From Spirochaetales bacterium (GTDB taxonomy: Bacteria > Spirochaetota > Spirochaetia > DSM-27196 > Alkalispirochaetaceae): DNA of 64,000 bases. The notes under the pieces are model-generated. The model saw nothing but the letters and a program-made list of their open reading frames with translations. It was not told the DNA's origin and did not search any database. The position numbers were made by a program, and so were the translations under genes. Shown here one piece after another: positions 53,919-62,031 of this stretch (position 1 is its first letter; the number at the start of each line of letters is the position of its first letter). Where the stretch lies: the NCBI GenBank assembly GCA_028282545.1, contig JANQHT010000118.1, positions 97,122 to 161,121 on the forward strand, written 5' to 3'.

Positions 53919-55330
53919 TATGCCGTCTCCTGTTCCACGAGACGCATATCGACCGTCTCGCCGCGAAGGTCGGAGCGCAAGACCTTGCCGGTGGCGCTTT
54001 TCGGTAGTGTCTCAACGAACTCTATGATTCGCGGCATCTTGTAGGGAGCTACCGTGTCCGTACAGTGATCGATGATCTCCCGTTCGGAGAGCGTTTTGTC
54101 CTTCATCACGACGACAAACGCCTTTACCGTGTCCTCACCGCGCTTGTCCTTGACGCCGATGACCGCGGCTTCATGCACCTTGGGGTGCAGCATGATGACC
54201 TCTTCCACCTCACGCGGCGAGATGTTGAAACCACCGCGAATGATGAGATCTTTCTTGCGGTCGGTGATGAAAAAGACGCCCTCTTCGTCCCGGTAGCCGA
54301 GGTCGCCGGTATGGAACCACCCGTCACCGGAAAACGCGGCGGCGGTCGCCTCCCGGTTGTTCCAGTACCCGGGTGTCACCGTATCGCTGCGAATGACGAT
54401 CTCGCCCACCTCGCCTGGGGAGACCTCACCGCCCGCTTCGTCTACGACCCTCATCTCCACACCGGTCGCGGCCCGACCGATGCTCCCCTCCTTGTATCCC
54501 TCCCCCGAAAGGTTGCAGCAGACGCTCGATGTGGTCTCGGTGAGCCCGTACCCTTCGGAGATTTCCGTTTCGAATACGTCGGCGAACTCACGGAGGACGG
54601 CGAGCGGGAGCGGCGCGCCCCCCGATACGCAGTAGCGGAGCGACCGGGGCATCGCCGTGGACCGGGCACGAGCAATCGTCAAGAGGTGCTGATACATGCT
54701 CGGGATCGCCGGCATGATCGTCGCCTCGTTCTCTGCGATCGCCTCGAGAAGCGCTGCCGGGCTGTACTGCGGGACCATAACAAAACGTGCGCCGAACAGG
54801 AGCGTCGCGACCAGTCCGTTCGCCAGACCGTAGACGTGATAGAGGGGCAATACACCCACCACGGTGTCCTTGGGCGTAAATGGAATGATCGAGGGAACCA
54901 CCGTCGTGCACTGGTAGTGGAAGTTGCGGTGCGTGAGGGTGACACCCTTTGGGTTACCGGTGGTTCCACTCGTGTAGAGAATGACGGACGGGTCGTCGGG
55001 TTCAACCTCTTCAGCGTCGAATTTTCGCGAGCCCTTTGCCATAAGTTCGCCGAGCGGAACCGTGCTTACCGCGCGGGCGCTGTTTCGTCCCTGACGGGGC
55101 GCTTGGGCAACCTCGATGCCCGCGGATGCGGCGGCGTCGCGGTCCACGCGGACGTCGGCACCCGCTATGATGCCGCGCGTACGGCTACGCTGAACGATAA
55201 CGGTGTTTGGAACGAGCGTCGTCGAGAGTTGGTACTTGCCGGCGATACGTCCCTCGGCGACGGCGGCTCCGTGGGAGACCACGTCGGCCGTGTCGCCGTC
55301 GGGATGGTAGATCAATCGCCACGGGTCCAT
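53918..55330 (-). CDS. Chimeric protein: lipoate-ligase-like N-terminus joined to acyl-CoA synthetase C-terminus
   Basis: About 470 residues from the ATG at 55330, which overlaps the symporter stop (TGATG). Residues 1 to about 82 (DPWRLIYHP, LVPNTVIVQRSRT, VDRDAAASAGIEVAQAP) resemble the N-part of an LplA/LipM-type ligase. From about 83 on it is the main body of an acyl-CoA synthetase: VILYTSGTTGNPKGVTLTHR, EGYGLTETTSSVC, GWFHTGDLGY, RKKDLIIRGGFNISP and KSATGKVLR with the catalytic Lys. It lacks the synthetase N-subdomain, which is in the next gene. Rejoining the parts gives about 535 residues (normal synthetase) and about 247 (normal ligase). Confidence 0.75.
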   Translation of the reverse strand: MDPWRLIYHPDGDTADVVSHGAAVAEGRIAGKYQLSTTLVPNTVIVQRSRTRGIIAGADVRVDRDAAASAGIEVAQAPRQGRNSARAVSTVPLGELMAKGSRKFDAEEVEPDDPSVILYTSGTTGNPKGVTLTHRNFHYQCTTVVPSIIPFTPKDTVVGVLPLYHVYGLANGLVATLLFGARFVMVPQYSPAALLEAIAENEATIMPAIPSMYQHLLTIARARSTAMPRSLRYCVSGGAPLPLAVLREFADVFETEISEGYGLTETTSSVCCNLSGEGYKEGSIGRAATGVEMRVVDEAGGEVSPGEVGEIVIRSDTVTPGYWNNREATAAAFSGDGWFHTGDLGYRDEEGVFFITDRKKDLIIRGGFNISPREVEEVIMLHPKVHEAAVIGVKDKRGEDTVKAFVVVMKDKTLSEREIIDHCTDTVAPYKMPRIIEFVETLPKSATGKVLRSDLRGETVDMRLVEQETA

Positions 55331-56868
55331 CACGTCGCCTCGGCTTTGAGGTAGGCGTCAACCTCGTCAAAGAACTGGTTCTCGATCTGTTCGCTGGGAC
55401 GCGGCGTGGCCCAGCTCACAACCATGTAGACGATCGTATTCAAGAGCAGACTGGGTATGACCGGGTGTCCGATCACCAGAATTCGTTCGCCGTCCACAAC
55501 GATGAGCAGCGACGCAACGAGATACACCACACCGGCGAGTGTCCCCGCGATCGCACCTTGACGGGTGCCTCGTTTCCACAAGAGCCCGCCCACAAGGGCG
55601 GGAGCCCACTGGGCAAAGCCGGGTACGCTGACATCGGTCAGATAGAGCGCCATCGCGCCCTGATTCAAAAAGCTGATGCCGAGGCTGAGAACGACGATGA
55701 CTACAACGGCCCACCGCGCCCACGACGTGATCTCCTTGTCCGTTGCGTCTTCGCGGAAGAGACCCTGTATGACGTCACGGCTCACGATCACGCTCGATGT
55801 CATGAGCTGGACCGCGGCGGTGCTTACAGCGGCGGCGATGACGCCCAGAAGTACGTAGACACCAAACCAGGCGGGGAGGGTGCGCGTGATGACCGTCTGC
55901 ACGACCCTGTCCGCCTCAACCTGCAGTTCGACGCCGTTTTGAGACGCCAGTGCCTGCAACTCTTCCACAGGCATCGCCGCGGGTGCGACGATCGACCCCC
56001 ACACAAAGGGGATGATGTAGAAGAAGAGACCACCAAAGACGAAGATAAGGAGGGGAAACCACTTGAAGAGAGACTTGTCGCGCGCCGTCATACAGCCGAT
56101 CGCCACGTGCGGCCAGGCAAACGCGAGCAACCCGACGATGAAGGTACCGGCGAGGACGATCGAAGTGAACTCGCCGGTGGGCCCCGGCGTGGCGAGCATC
56201 GCGGGTCGTTGTTCGGCGAGTACCGAGACCGCCGAGGCCAGCCCGCCCTCCGGGAAGAGTCTGAACACGGCCCAGGCGAGGCTGCCGAGGAGGGCCGTCA
56301 CGTAGACCGTCCCGAGAAATATGTTGACCCATGCGACGATGCGCATCCCGCCCAGCAACACGAGCACGATCAGGATTGCCGCGGTATAGGCGGCGCCCCA
56401 GATTGCCGGTAAACCGGTCATCGCTTCGAACCCGGCGCCGACCCCGAGCGGTTGGATACCGACATAGGGGACAATAAACGCGAGGATGCTCAGTGAGAGG
56501 ATAAGACGAAGCGCCTTGCTCTCGTAGCGCTCGGACAGAACCTCCACGGGCGAGAGAAAGCGATTGATCTTTGCGAGCGCCCACAGGCGTGGCCCCAGGA
56601 ACATGTATAGTCCCGCGAACCCCGCCACGCTCCCCCAGATGAACATCACGTATCCGGGCCCTTGCGTGAATAGCAGACCCGGGAAGCCGTAGAATGTCCA
56701 GGCCGACGAGATCGCAAAGAGCACAAAGAAGAACATGACGATGACGCCGATCGTACGCCCGCCGAGCATGTAATCCTCCGCGGTCTTAGCGGAGATCCGG
56801 TAGCCGTACGCCGCCATCACGACGATGACCGCTCCGAAGAGTGTTAGAAAAATGATTGTCGCTGCCAT
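55330..56868 (-). CDS. Sodium:solute symporter (SSS family), monocarboxylate-type
   Basis: 512 residues, about 13 membrane segments. Family features: YMLGGRTIGVIVMFFFVLFAISSAWTFYGFPG near the N-terminus, PVEVLSERY, and AWPHVAIGCMTARDKSLFKW, with a long hydrophilic loop around residues 300-330. It resembles MctP/PanF-like symporters that import short-chain acids. It lies 8 bp after a small two-TM protein gene, a common SSS partner arrangement, and just before the synthetase/ligase chimeras, which fits uptake and activation of a carboxylic acid. Confidence 0.88.
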   Translation of the reverse strand: MAATIIFLTLFGAVIVVMAAYGYRISAKTAEDYMLGGRTIGVIVMFFFVLFAISSAWTFYGFPGLLFTQGPGYVMFIWGSVAGFAGLYMFLGPRLWALAKINRFLSPVEVLSERYESKALRLILSLSILAFIVPYVGIQPLGVGAGFEAMTGLPAIWGAAYTAAILIVLVLLGGMRIVAWVNIFLGTVYVTALLGSLAWAVFRLFPEGGLASAVSVLAEQRPAMLATPGPTGEFTSIVLAGTFIVGLLAFAWPHVAIGCMTARDKSLFKWFPLLIFVFGGLFFYIIPFVWGSIVAPAAMPVEELQALASQNGVELQVEADRVVQTVITRTLPAWFGVYVLLGVIAAAVSTAAVQLMTSSVIVSRDVIQGLFREDATDKEITSWARWAVVVIVVLSLGISFLNQGAMALYLTDVSVPGFAQWAPALVGGLLWKRGTRQGAIAGTLAGVVYLVASLLIVVDGERILVIGHPVIPSLLLNTIVYMVVSWATPRPSEQIENQFFDEVDAYLKAEAT

Positions 56869-56876
56869 GGTTCCTC

Positions 56877-57110
56877 CTACCGGTACGGCCAGAAGACGAA
56901 GAAATAGATGAGGTACGCTACGAGCCAGAAGAGGACAAACGCCACTCCTATGACGAGCGGCATCGTCATCCAGCCGAAGAGAACAATCGGCTCACCAGAC
57001 TCCGGAACCGTCGTCACACCGTCGACCAGAATCGCAATGAACACCACGACCGACAGGAGTAACGCGATAAGGTACACCCGTCCGGGTGTATGACGCAGCA
57101 TTTCTTTCAT
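56877..57110 (-). CDS. Small two-TM membrane protein, probable SSS accessory subunit
   Basis: 77 residues from the ATG at 57110 (M-K-E-M-L). Two hydrophobic segments (VYLIALLLSVVVFIAILVDG and MPLVIGVAFVLFWLVAYLI) separated by a short polar loop, ending FFVFWPYR. Size, topology and position before an SSS gene match the small DUF3311/DUF4212-type partners. No good ribosome site is visible, so the start is uncertain. It is 62 bp after pyrC and may be reached by pyr read-through. Confidence 0.75.
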   Translation of the reverse strand: MKEMLRHTPGRVYLIALLLSVVVFIAILVDGVTTVPESGEPIVLFGWMTMPLVIGVAFVLFWLVAYLIYFFVFWPYR

Positions 57111-57172
57111 GATTAAAAACATAAGAAATTGCAGGATTTTGATCAAATCAATGTGCGAGTCCAGGTATCCAC

Positions 57173-58285
57173 TTACGGTGAGATGAGCGGGGCGTACGGA
57201 TCCCAGGGATACTCCGTGGCGACGCTCTCCCATACCGACCGTAAGGCGGGCTCCCCGAGTTCCGGCCACGGTTCATCGGCGTACGGATTCTCGGGGATCT
57301 GCCGAACGTCGATATCGAATACCTCCACCACACGCTCACCGCACAGCGACGCCGCAGTGTCGGGTGTGAGCCGGTGTCGCAGTACATCCGCGAGCAACCG
57401 GAACGCAGGTAAGCCGGGGAGTCCGCACGTACCGGTACGCTTCTCCTCCAACGTGTGCGGTGCGTGATCACTCTCGATCCAATCGGCACCCCCTGCAAGG
57501 AGGCGGTTGAGCACCTCGGATCGACGCTCGGGATCGCGTAAGGGCGGGTTTACCATCAACCGCGCCTGCGCCTCCGGTGCCGCGGATGCGGTGACGCGAT
57601 CGGTGTCGAGCAACGCGTGGTGCGGTGTCACGCCGGCGGTGAGACGAAACGGCATTGCGGACCGTTCGCGCCCGATCATCTCGAGCACTTCAGGCGTGGT
57701 GACGTGGCAGATGTGGAGCGTCCCGCGAAAGTCGACCGCCTCCGCAAACGCGATCTGCGTCTGTACCGATGCGATCTCCGCGATCGGCGGGCGCGCACGA
57801 CTGTGAGAAGCGGGGTGTTCCGGATCCCAGAGATCCGACCGCAGGAGATCCTCGCGCTCCGCGTGAACCGCCACCACCCCGCGGTAGCCCGCTTCGGCCA
57901 GCGTGCGCCAAATCGCGTGCTGCGCACGCGATGCGATCACACCCATCCGCCCCGTGCTGTGCCCGGCGTACAGTTTGAATCCGATCACGCGCGGAAACAA
58001 CTCGGCGTGCGTCCGAACCGCACTCTCGACTTGAGCGGTATCTTCGGTGAGTCCGATGTAGAGCGCGTGGTACGGCGCGTGTCCGTCGAGCGCGGCCCGG
58101 GCGCGATCGGCGTCTCCAATGCGCCGTCTCACCGCCTCCGGCGTCGTCAAGGGCGGATCGGTGTTCGGCATCTCAAACAACGCGCTGATACCGCACTTCC
58201 ATGCGACGTCGAAGGCGTGCTCCATCGTTTCCTTATGCGCCTGATTCCAATCACGTAGGTGGACGTGGGGATCGATCAACTTCAT
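57173..58285 (-). CDS. pyrC: Dihydroorotase
   Basis: 370 residues, ATG with GGAGGAG upstream and overlapping the pyrDK stop (ATGA). Cyclises carbamoyl-aspartate to dihydroorotate. Metal ligands: DPHVHLRD near the N-terminus, carbamylated-Lys motif GFKLYAG, HAERE, HICHVTTPE and ESDHAPHT. Last gene of the pyrimidine operon. Confidence 0.93.
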   Translation of the reverse strand: MKLIDPHVHLRDWNQAHKETMEHAFDVAWKCGISALFEMPNTDPPLTTPEAVRRRIGDADRARAALDGHAPYHALYIGLTEDTAQVESAVRTHAELFPRVIGFKLYAGHSTGRMGVIASRAQHAIWRTLAEAGYRGVVAVHAEREDLLRSDLWDPEHPASHSRARPPIAEIASVQTQIAFAEAVDFRGTLHICHVTTPEVLEMIGRERSAMPFRLTAGVTPHHALLDTDRVTASAAPEAQARLMVNPPLRDPERRSEVLNRLLAGGADWIESDHAPHTLEEKRTGTCGLPGLPAFRLLADVLRHRLTPDTAASLCGERVVEVFDIDVRQIPENPYADEPWPELGEPALRSVWESVATEYPWDPYAPLISP

Positions 58286-60234
58286 ACTCTCTCCTCCGTT
58301 GCGTACAGTGGTGACTCGATCGGAGTGGGGCGCGAGGGCGCGCCGACCCACCGATCGGCGGAAACGAACGTTCCGAATTGACACGTCAAGATACCGTCGT
58401 TGTGACACGCGCCGCACAGTCCCACGCCGCAGAGCATCGGTTGCTCGAGCGAGACGACGATCCGATCGCGGGGAACACCGGTACGGTCGCCGATCGTCAC
58501 CGCTCGGGACAAAAACGCCTCCGGGCCGATCGCGAAGAGCGCGCACCGTCGGCGATCGGTGAGGAGCGCGGCGAGCGTGGCTTCGGCAACGACGAGCGCC
58601 CGCCCGATCTCGCCCCGATCGTGTACGACGGTGAGCGCCGCGTGTTCACGGATCGCGCCCTCAAGCGGCACCTCCGCGACCTCGTCTCGGAGCCCGAGCC
58701 ACACGGCGACCTCGACGCCGCCTAGGGAGAGCCGATCCGCGAGGTGGGGGACGAGCGCGGCGCCGCTTCCCGCCGCGAAGATCCAGGCGTGATCGACCTC
58801 GTCGGGTACGGTGTCGACTTCATGCAGATAGGTCGCAGGGCTCCTCTCTTTCGAAGTGAGGATCGACTTGACCTCCCCTGCGGCGACCGGTCGTGCCGGC
58901 CGCACTCCCACCCCCTCGCCGTAGGGGCCGCGGACGTAGAGCGCGTCCCCGCGTTCGAGCCGACCGAGTGCCTCGGTAAACGGTCCGCGCCGGCGCACCA
59001 GGAATGTGGCCGGCGTCGCGAGCGCGGGTGAGAACGGCTTTTCTCCATGGTCGGGGAGCCACAGAAAACAGACCTGTCCGGGGAGAAAATCGATCGTCGC
59101 TTCCAACTCGATCTCGAACAGACCGCCGCCGAGTTCCCGTCGCTCACCGACGCGAACGGGGCGAAAGCGCATACCCGCCTCGGTTCGATACACGTTCCGC
59201 ACCCCGTACTCGTTCGTTCCACTCTCGCCCGTTCCGCCGGCGGGAGCCTTCCTTCCGGCTTCGCACGCCTTGGGATCGGCGAGAGTCGAGAGCATCCCGG
59301 GCCAATCGGCTTGGTGCACGAGCGCGAGCGCGCTCCCGACGCCGACCGCATCCGCTCCGGCGCGCCGCATCGCCTCAGCATCCTCAGGGCGTTCCACACC
59401 GCCCATACCGATCAGCGGAACGTCCCGCCCCACCGCCGCGCGGATCTCCCGGACGCATTCGAGCGCGCGTCGTCGTATCCAGCGGCCGCTCTGCCCGCCG
59501 CGCCCCACAGACGCCGCGCGTTCGCGTCCAGTCGCCCCTTCCGGAGCGGGGTTCGAGAGGATCACCGCCCCGCTGGACGGTTCGCGATACTGAACCGGTC
59601 CGACGGTGTTGATCGCGGCCAGGGCGCTCGCACCGGCGGCAACCGCCTGTCGCGCGATCCGGGCGAGGTGTTCGGTGTTGGGGGTCAGCTTGGCGATCAC
59701 CGGAACGCCCTTTGCCCGTTCCACCGCCGCCGCGACGACGCCCCGCACGAGGTCGGGGTTGCACCCGATGATCGAACCGTACCCGCCGTGAGCGTGGGGG
59801 CAACTCAGATTGAGCTCGATCAAATCGGCAAACGGCGCAACGGCATCGACGAGACGCGCAAACTCGTGCTCATCGCGCCCGGCGATCGAGATGCACAGGA
59901 GCGTTCCGTGAGGCCATTCGGCGCGGCGATCGGCGATCGAGGCAAATCCCGCGCACGCGATCTCGACCCCGGGGTTGCGCAACCCCACCGCGTTTCCGAA
60001 ACACCCCGGCTCCGGTTCCGTGATCACCGGTTCGCGATTCCCCGGGTTCGGGTCGAGTTGAATGCTCTTGCTGGTAACGATCGTCACCGGCGTGGAGCGT
60101 GCAAACCAGTCGATCATCGTCGGGTCGGTGGAGGCGATCCCGCTTACCGTTGCGAGCGGAATCGGACGATCGGTGTACTCGTGCGCGCCTCGGAACGGCG
60201 CGAGCCGATCGGGTTGGGGTGCGCCGTCGGTCAC
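58282..60234 (-). CDS. Fused dihydroorotate dehydrogenase (PyrD) and electron-transfer subunit (PyrK)
   Basis: 650 residues from a GTG at 60234 with CGGAG five bases upstream and ten bases after the pyrF stop; earlier starts would overlap pyrF and have weaker sites. The N-part (about 1-310) is a class 1B-like DHODH barrel: TIVTSKSIQLDPNPGN, IELNLSCPHAHG, VIAKLTPNT, IGMGGVERPEDA. The C-part (about 335-650) is PyrK-like: flavin/NAD fold (VRGPYGEGVG, FAAGSGAALVPH) and a C-terminal [2Fe-2S] cluster (MLCGVGLCGACHNDGILTC). PyrD and PyrK are normally separate chains in PyrDB/PyrK enzymes. Oxidises dihydroorotate to orotate with NAD+. Confidence 0.88.
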   Translation of the reverse strand: MTDGAPQPDRLAPFRGAHEYTDRPIPLATVSGIASTDPTMIDWFARSTPVTIVTSKSIQLDPNPGNREPVITEPEPGCFGNAVGLRNPGVEIACAGFASIADRRAEWPHGTLLCISIAGRDEHEFARLVDAVAPFADLIELNLSCPHAHGGYGSIIGCNPDLVRGVVAAAVERAKGVPVIAKLTPNTEHLARIARQAVAAGASALAAINTVGPVQYREPSSGAVILSNPAPEGATGRERAASVGRGGQSGRWIRRRALECVREIRAAVGRDVPLIGMGGVERPEDAEAMRRAGADAVGVGSALALVHQADWPGMLSTLADPKACEAGRKAPAGGTGESGTNEYGVRNVYRTEAGMRFRPVRVGERRELGGGLFEIELEATIDFLPGQVCFLWLPDHGEKPFSPALATPATFLVRRRGPFTEALGRLERGDALYVRGPYGEGVGVRPARPVAAGEVKSILTSKERSPATYLHEVDTVPDEVDHAWIFAAGSGAALVPHLADRLSLGGVEVAVWLGLRDEVAEVPLEGAIREHAALTVVHDRGEIGRALVVAEATLAALLTDRRRCALFAIGPEAFLSRAVTIGDRTGVPRDRIVVSLEQPMLCGVGLCGACHNDGILTCQFGTFVSADRWVGAPSRPTPIESPLYATEERV

Positions 60235-60244
60235 GGGCGCTCCG

Positions 60245-61282
60245 TCAGTCACGGGCGCCCCCTGCACGGCTCGATCGTTCACCCGGCGGCGAAGCCTTCC
60301 CATCGCCCCTCGATGGTTGAGCCGGGCGCGTAGCGGAGGTGAATGAGAGCGAGCCGTGAAGCGCGCGCACCGCCTCTCCGACGGCGCCCTTCCAGTCGTA
60401 CCCCGGATCGCTATGGGCGCGCCTCGCTTCGTCGGGGTCGGCCGTCCACGGAAAGAGTGCGGCGCCGGATGCGTTGACGCGTACCAGGGGAAGCGGATAC
60501 CCCACGCCTTGGAGCGTCTCGAGTACAACCCCGGCGCTTCCCCCCTGCCCGCCGATCCCGGGGATCAGAAGCGGTATCGGTGCGGAGACGAGAGAACCTG
60601 CGATCTCCTCCAACTCCCGCGGTGCGGTCGCTCCGACCACCGCCCCGGCTACCCCGTCCGACGCGGCGGAACCGTCTCGCCATAGGGCCACGGCGGCTGC
60701 GACGTGCCGATACATTGGAGCGCCGTCGGCAAGGCGATTCTGGAACTGCGCGCCCCCCGGGTTGCTCGTACGCGCAAGCACGTACACGCCCCCTCCCGCT
60801 GTACGGGCGGCATCGAGAAAGGGCGCCACCGAATCCTCACCCATCCACGGCGAAACGGTAAGCGCGTCCACGCCCCACACATCGAACGCCTCGAGGGCGT
60901 AGTTGAGACTCGAACGCGCGATATCGCCCCGTTTACCGTCGAGGATGATCGGCACGTCCGGCATACGCGAACGGAGCAGCGATAGAAGCTCCGCGAGCGC
61001 CTGTGAGCCCGCAAAACGCTCAAGCGGGGATCGATCGGATTCGCGCGGCCGGTCGCACGCGACGAAGTACCCGATGTTCGGCTTAAACGCCGCGGGGCGT
61101 AAGGCGGACGCGTCCAATGCATCGAGTGCGGTCTCGACGATCGCCGTGATCCCTGCGATATCGAACCGTGTTCCCATCGTACGGAGTTCAAGGGGAAAGC
61201 GATCGAGGATCGGATCGATCCCGAGGCAAAAGAGCGAGCCGGCCTTAGCGGCGCTTGTGTGGAGTTTGTCGCGGTAGGTCAT
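60245..61282 (-). CDS. pyrF: Orotidine 5'-phosphate decarboxylase, PyrF type 2
   Basis: 345 residues from the ATG at 61282 with GGAGAG upstream, overlapping the pyrE stop (ATGA). Active-site DxKxxD motif in ILDGKRGDIARS, N-terminal FCLGIDPILDRFP, KPNIGYF, and the phosphate-gripping LLIPGIGGQGG. Its length exceeds the short E. coli type and fits the second subfamily. The last 40 residues (SRGDGKASPPGERSSRAGG) are low-complexity and may be an extension into the pyrDK intergenic region. Confidence 0.92.
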   Translation of the reverse strand: MTYRDKLHTSAAKAGSLFCLGIDPILDRFPLELRTMGTRFDIAGITAIVETALDALDASALRPAAFKPNIGYFVACDRPRESDRSPLERFAGSQALAELLSLLRSRMPDVPIILDGKRGDIARSSLNYALEAFDVWGVDALTVSPWMGEDSVAPFLDAARTAGGGVYVLARTSNPGGAQFQNRLADGAPMYRHVAAAVALWRDGSAASDGVAGAVVGATAPRELEEIAGSLVSAPIPLLIPGIGGQGGSAGVVLETLQGVGYPLPLVRVNASGAALFPWTADPDEARRAHSDPGYDWKGAVGEAVRALHGSLSFTSATRPAQPSRGDGKASPPGERSSRAGGARD

Positions 61283-62031
61283 CCGTTCTCTCCGTGGGGT
61301 ATGTATCGGTCTTGCCACCCGAACGGATCGCGCACCCAATCCTCGATCACACCTCTCTCGTCCGCATCGAGTCGCCCCTCGGCAAGCGCCCGGTCGAGGA
61401 GGTCGACCAGGCCGAAGACCGCGACGGGGCGACAGGCGTCCGGCAAGGCGGCAAAGGTCTCCGCCACCGCGGAAAACCCGTAGCTGAAGTTTGCCAGGCA
61501 CAGGCGAACCTCGGCGCCCGCCTCCATAAGTGCGCGCGCCGCCGCCGCCGAGCTCCCTCCGGTGGAAAAGAGATCCTCCACCAGCAAGACACGCTTTTCC
61601 GCGAGCGGGAGCGGTGCCTTCGCCTCGTCCGGCGTCAACCCCTCGATCCGGCGCGCCAAGCCGTGGTCCTTGGCCGAGGCGCGCACGTACAGAAACTCGC
61701 TTCCGATCTCCTCGGCCACGAGCAGCGCGGGCGCAATCCCGGCGCTCGCCGTTCCCGCCACCGCGTCCCAGTGCGCCTCGGGCGCGGCGGAAGCGAGCCG
61801 CGCACACAAGCCGCGCCGGACGAGATCTCTCCCGTATGAAGTTCTCAGGAGCAACCGGTTGTCGGTATACACCGGCATGCGATACCCCGATGCCCACGTG
61901 ACCGGCGCTGCGGGAGTGAGGCGGAACGCGCCCGAGGAGAGCGCAAACGCCGCGAGCTCTTCAACCGGGACGTCCCACCCTGGAGGGCGCCCGTCCGCGG
62001 TGGTATACGCCGCTTCTTTGCCGATTTTCAC
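61279..62031 (-). CDS. pyrE: Orotate phosphoribosyltransferase
   Basis: 250 residues from a GTG at 62031, overlapping the pyrBI stop (GTGA). Joins orotate with PRPP to give OMP. The PRPP-binding loop is VLLVEDLFSTGGSS; orotate-side residues include SGYRMPVYTDNRLLL and VAGTASAGIAPALLVAEE. The N-terminus (about 1-25) is atypically extended. Confidence 0.92.
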   Translation of the reverse strand: MKIGKEAAYTTADGRPPGWDVPVEELAAFALSSGAFRLTPAAPVTWASGYRMPVYTDNRLLLRTSYGRDLVRRGLCARLASAAPEAHWDAVAGTASAGIAPALLVAEEIGSEFLYVRASAKDHGLARRIEGLTPDEAKAPLPLAEKRVLLVEDLFSTGGSSAAAARALMEAGAEVRLCLANFSYGFSAVAETFAALPDACRPVAVFGLVDLLDRALAEGRLDADERGVIEDWVRDPFGWQDRYIPHGENG

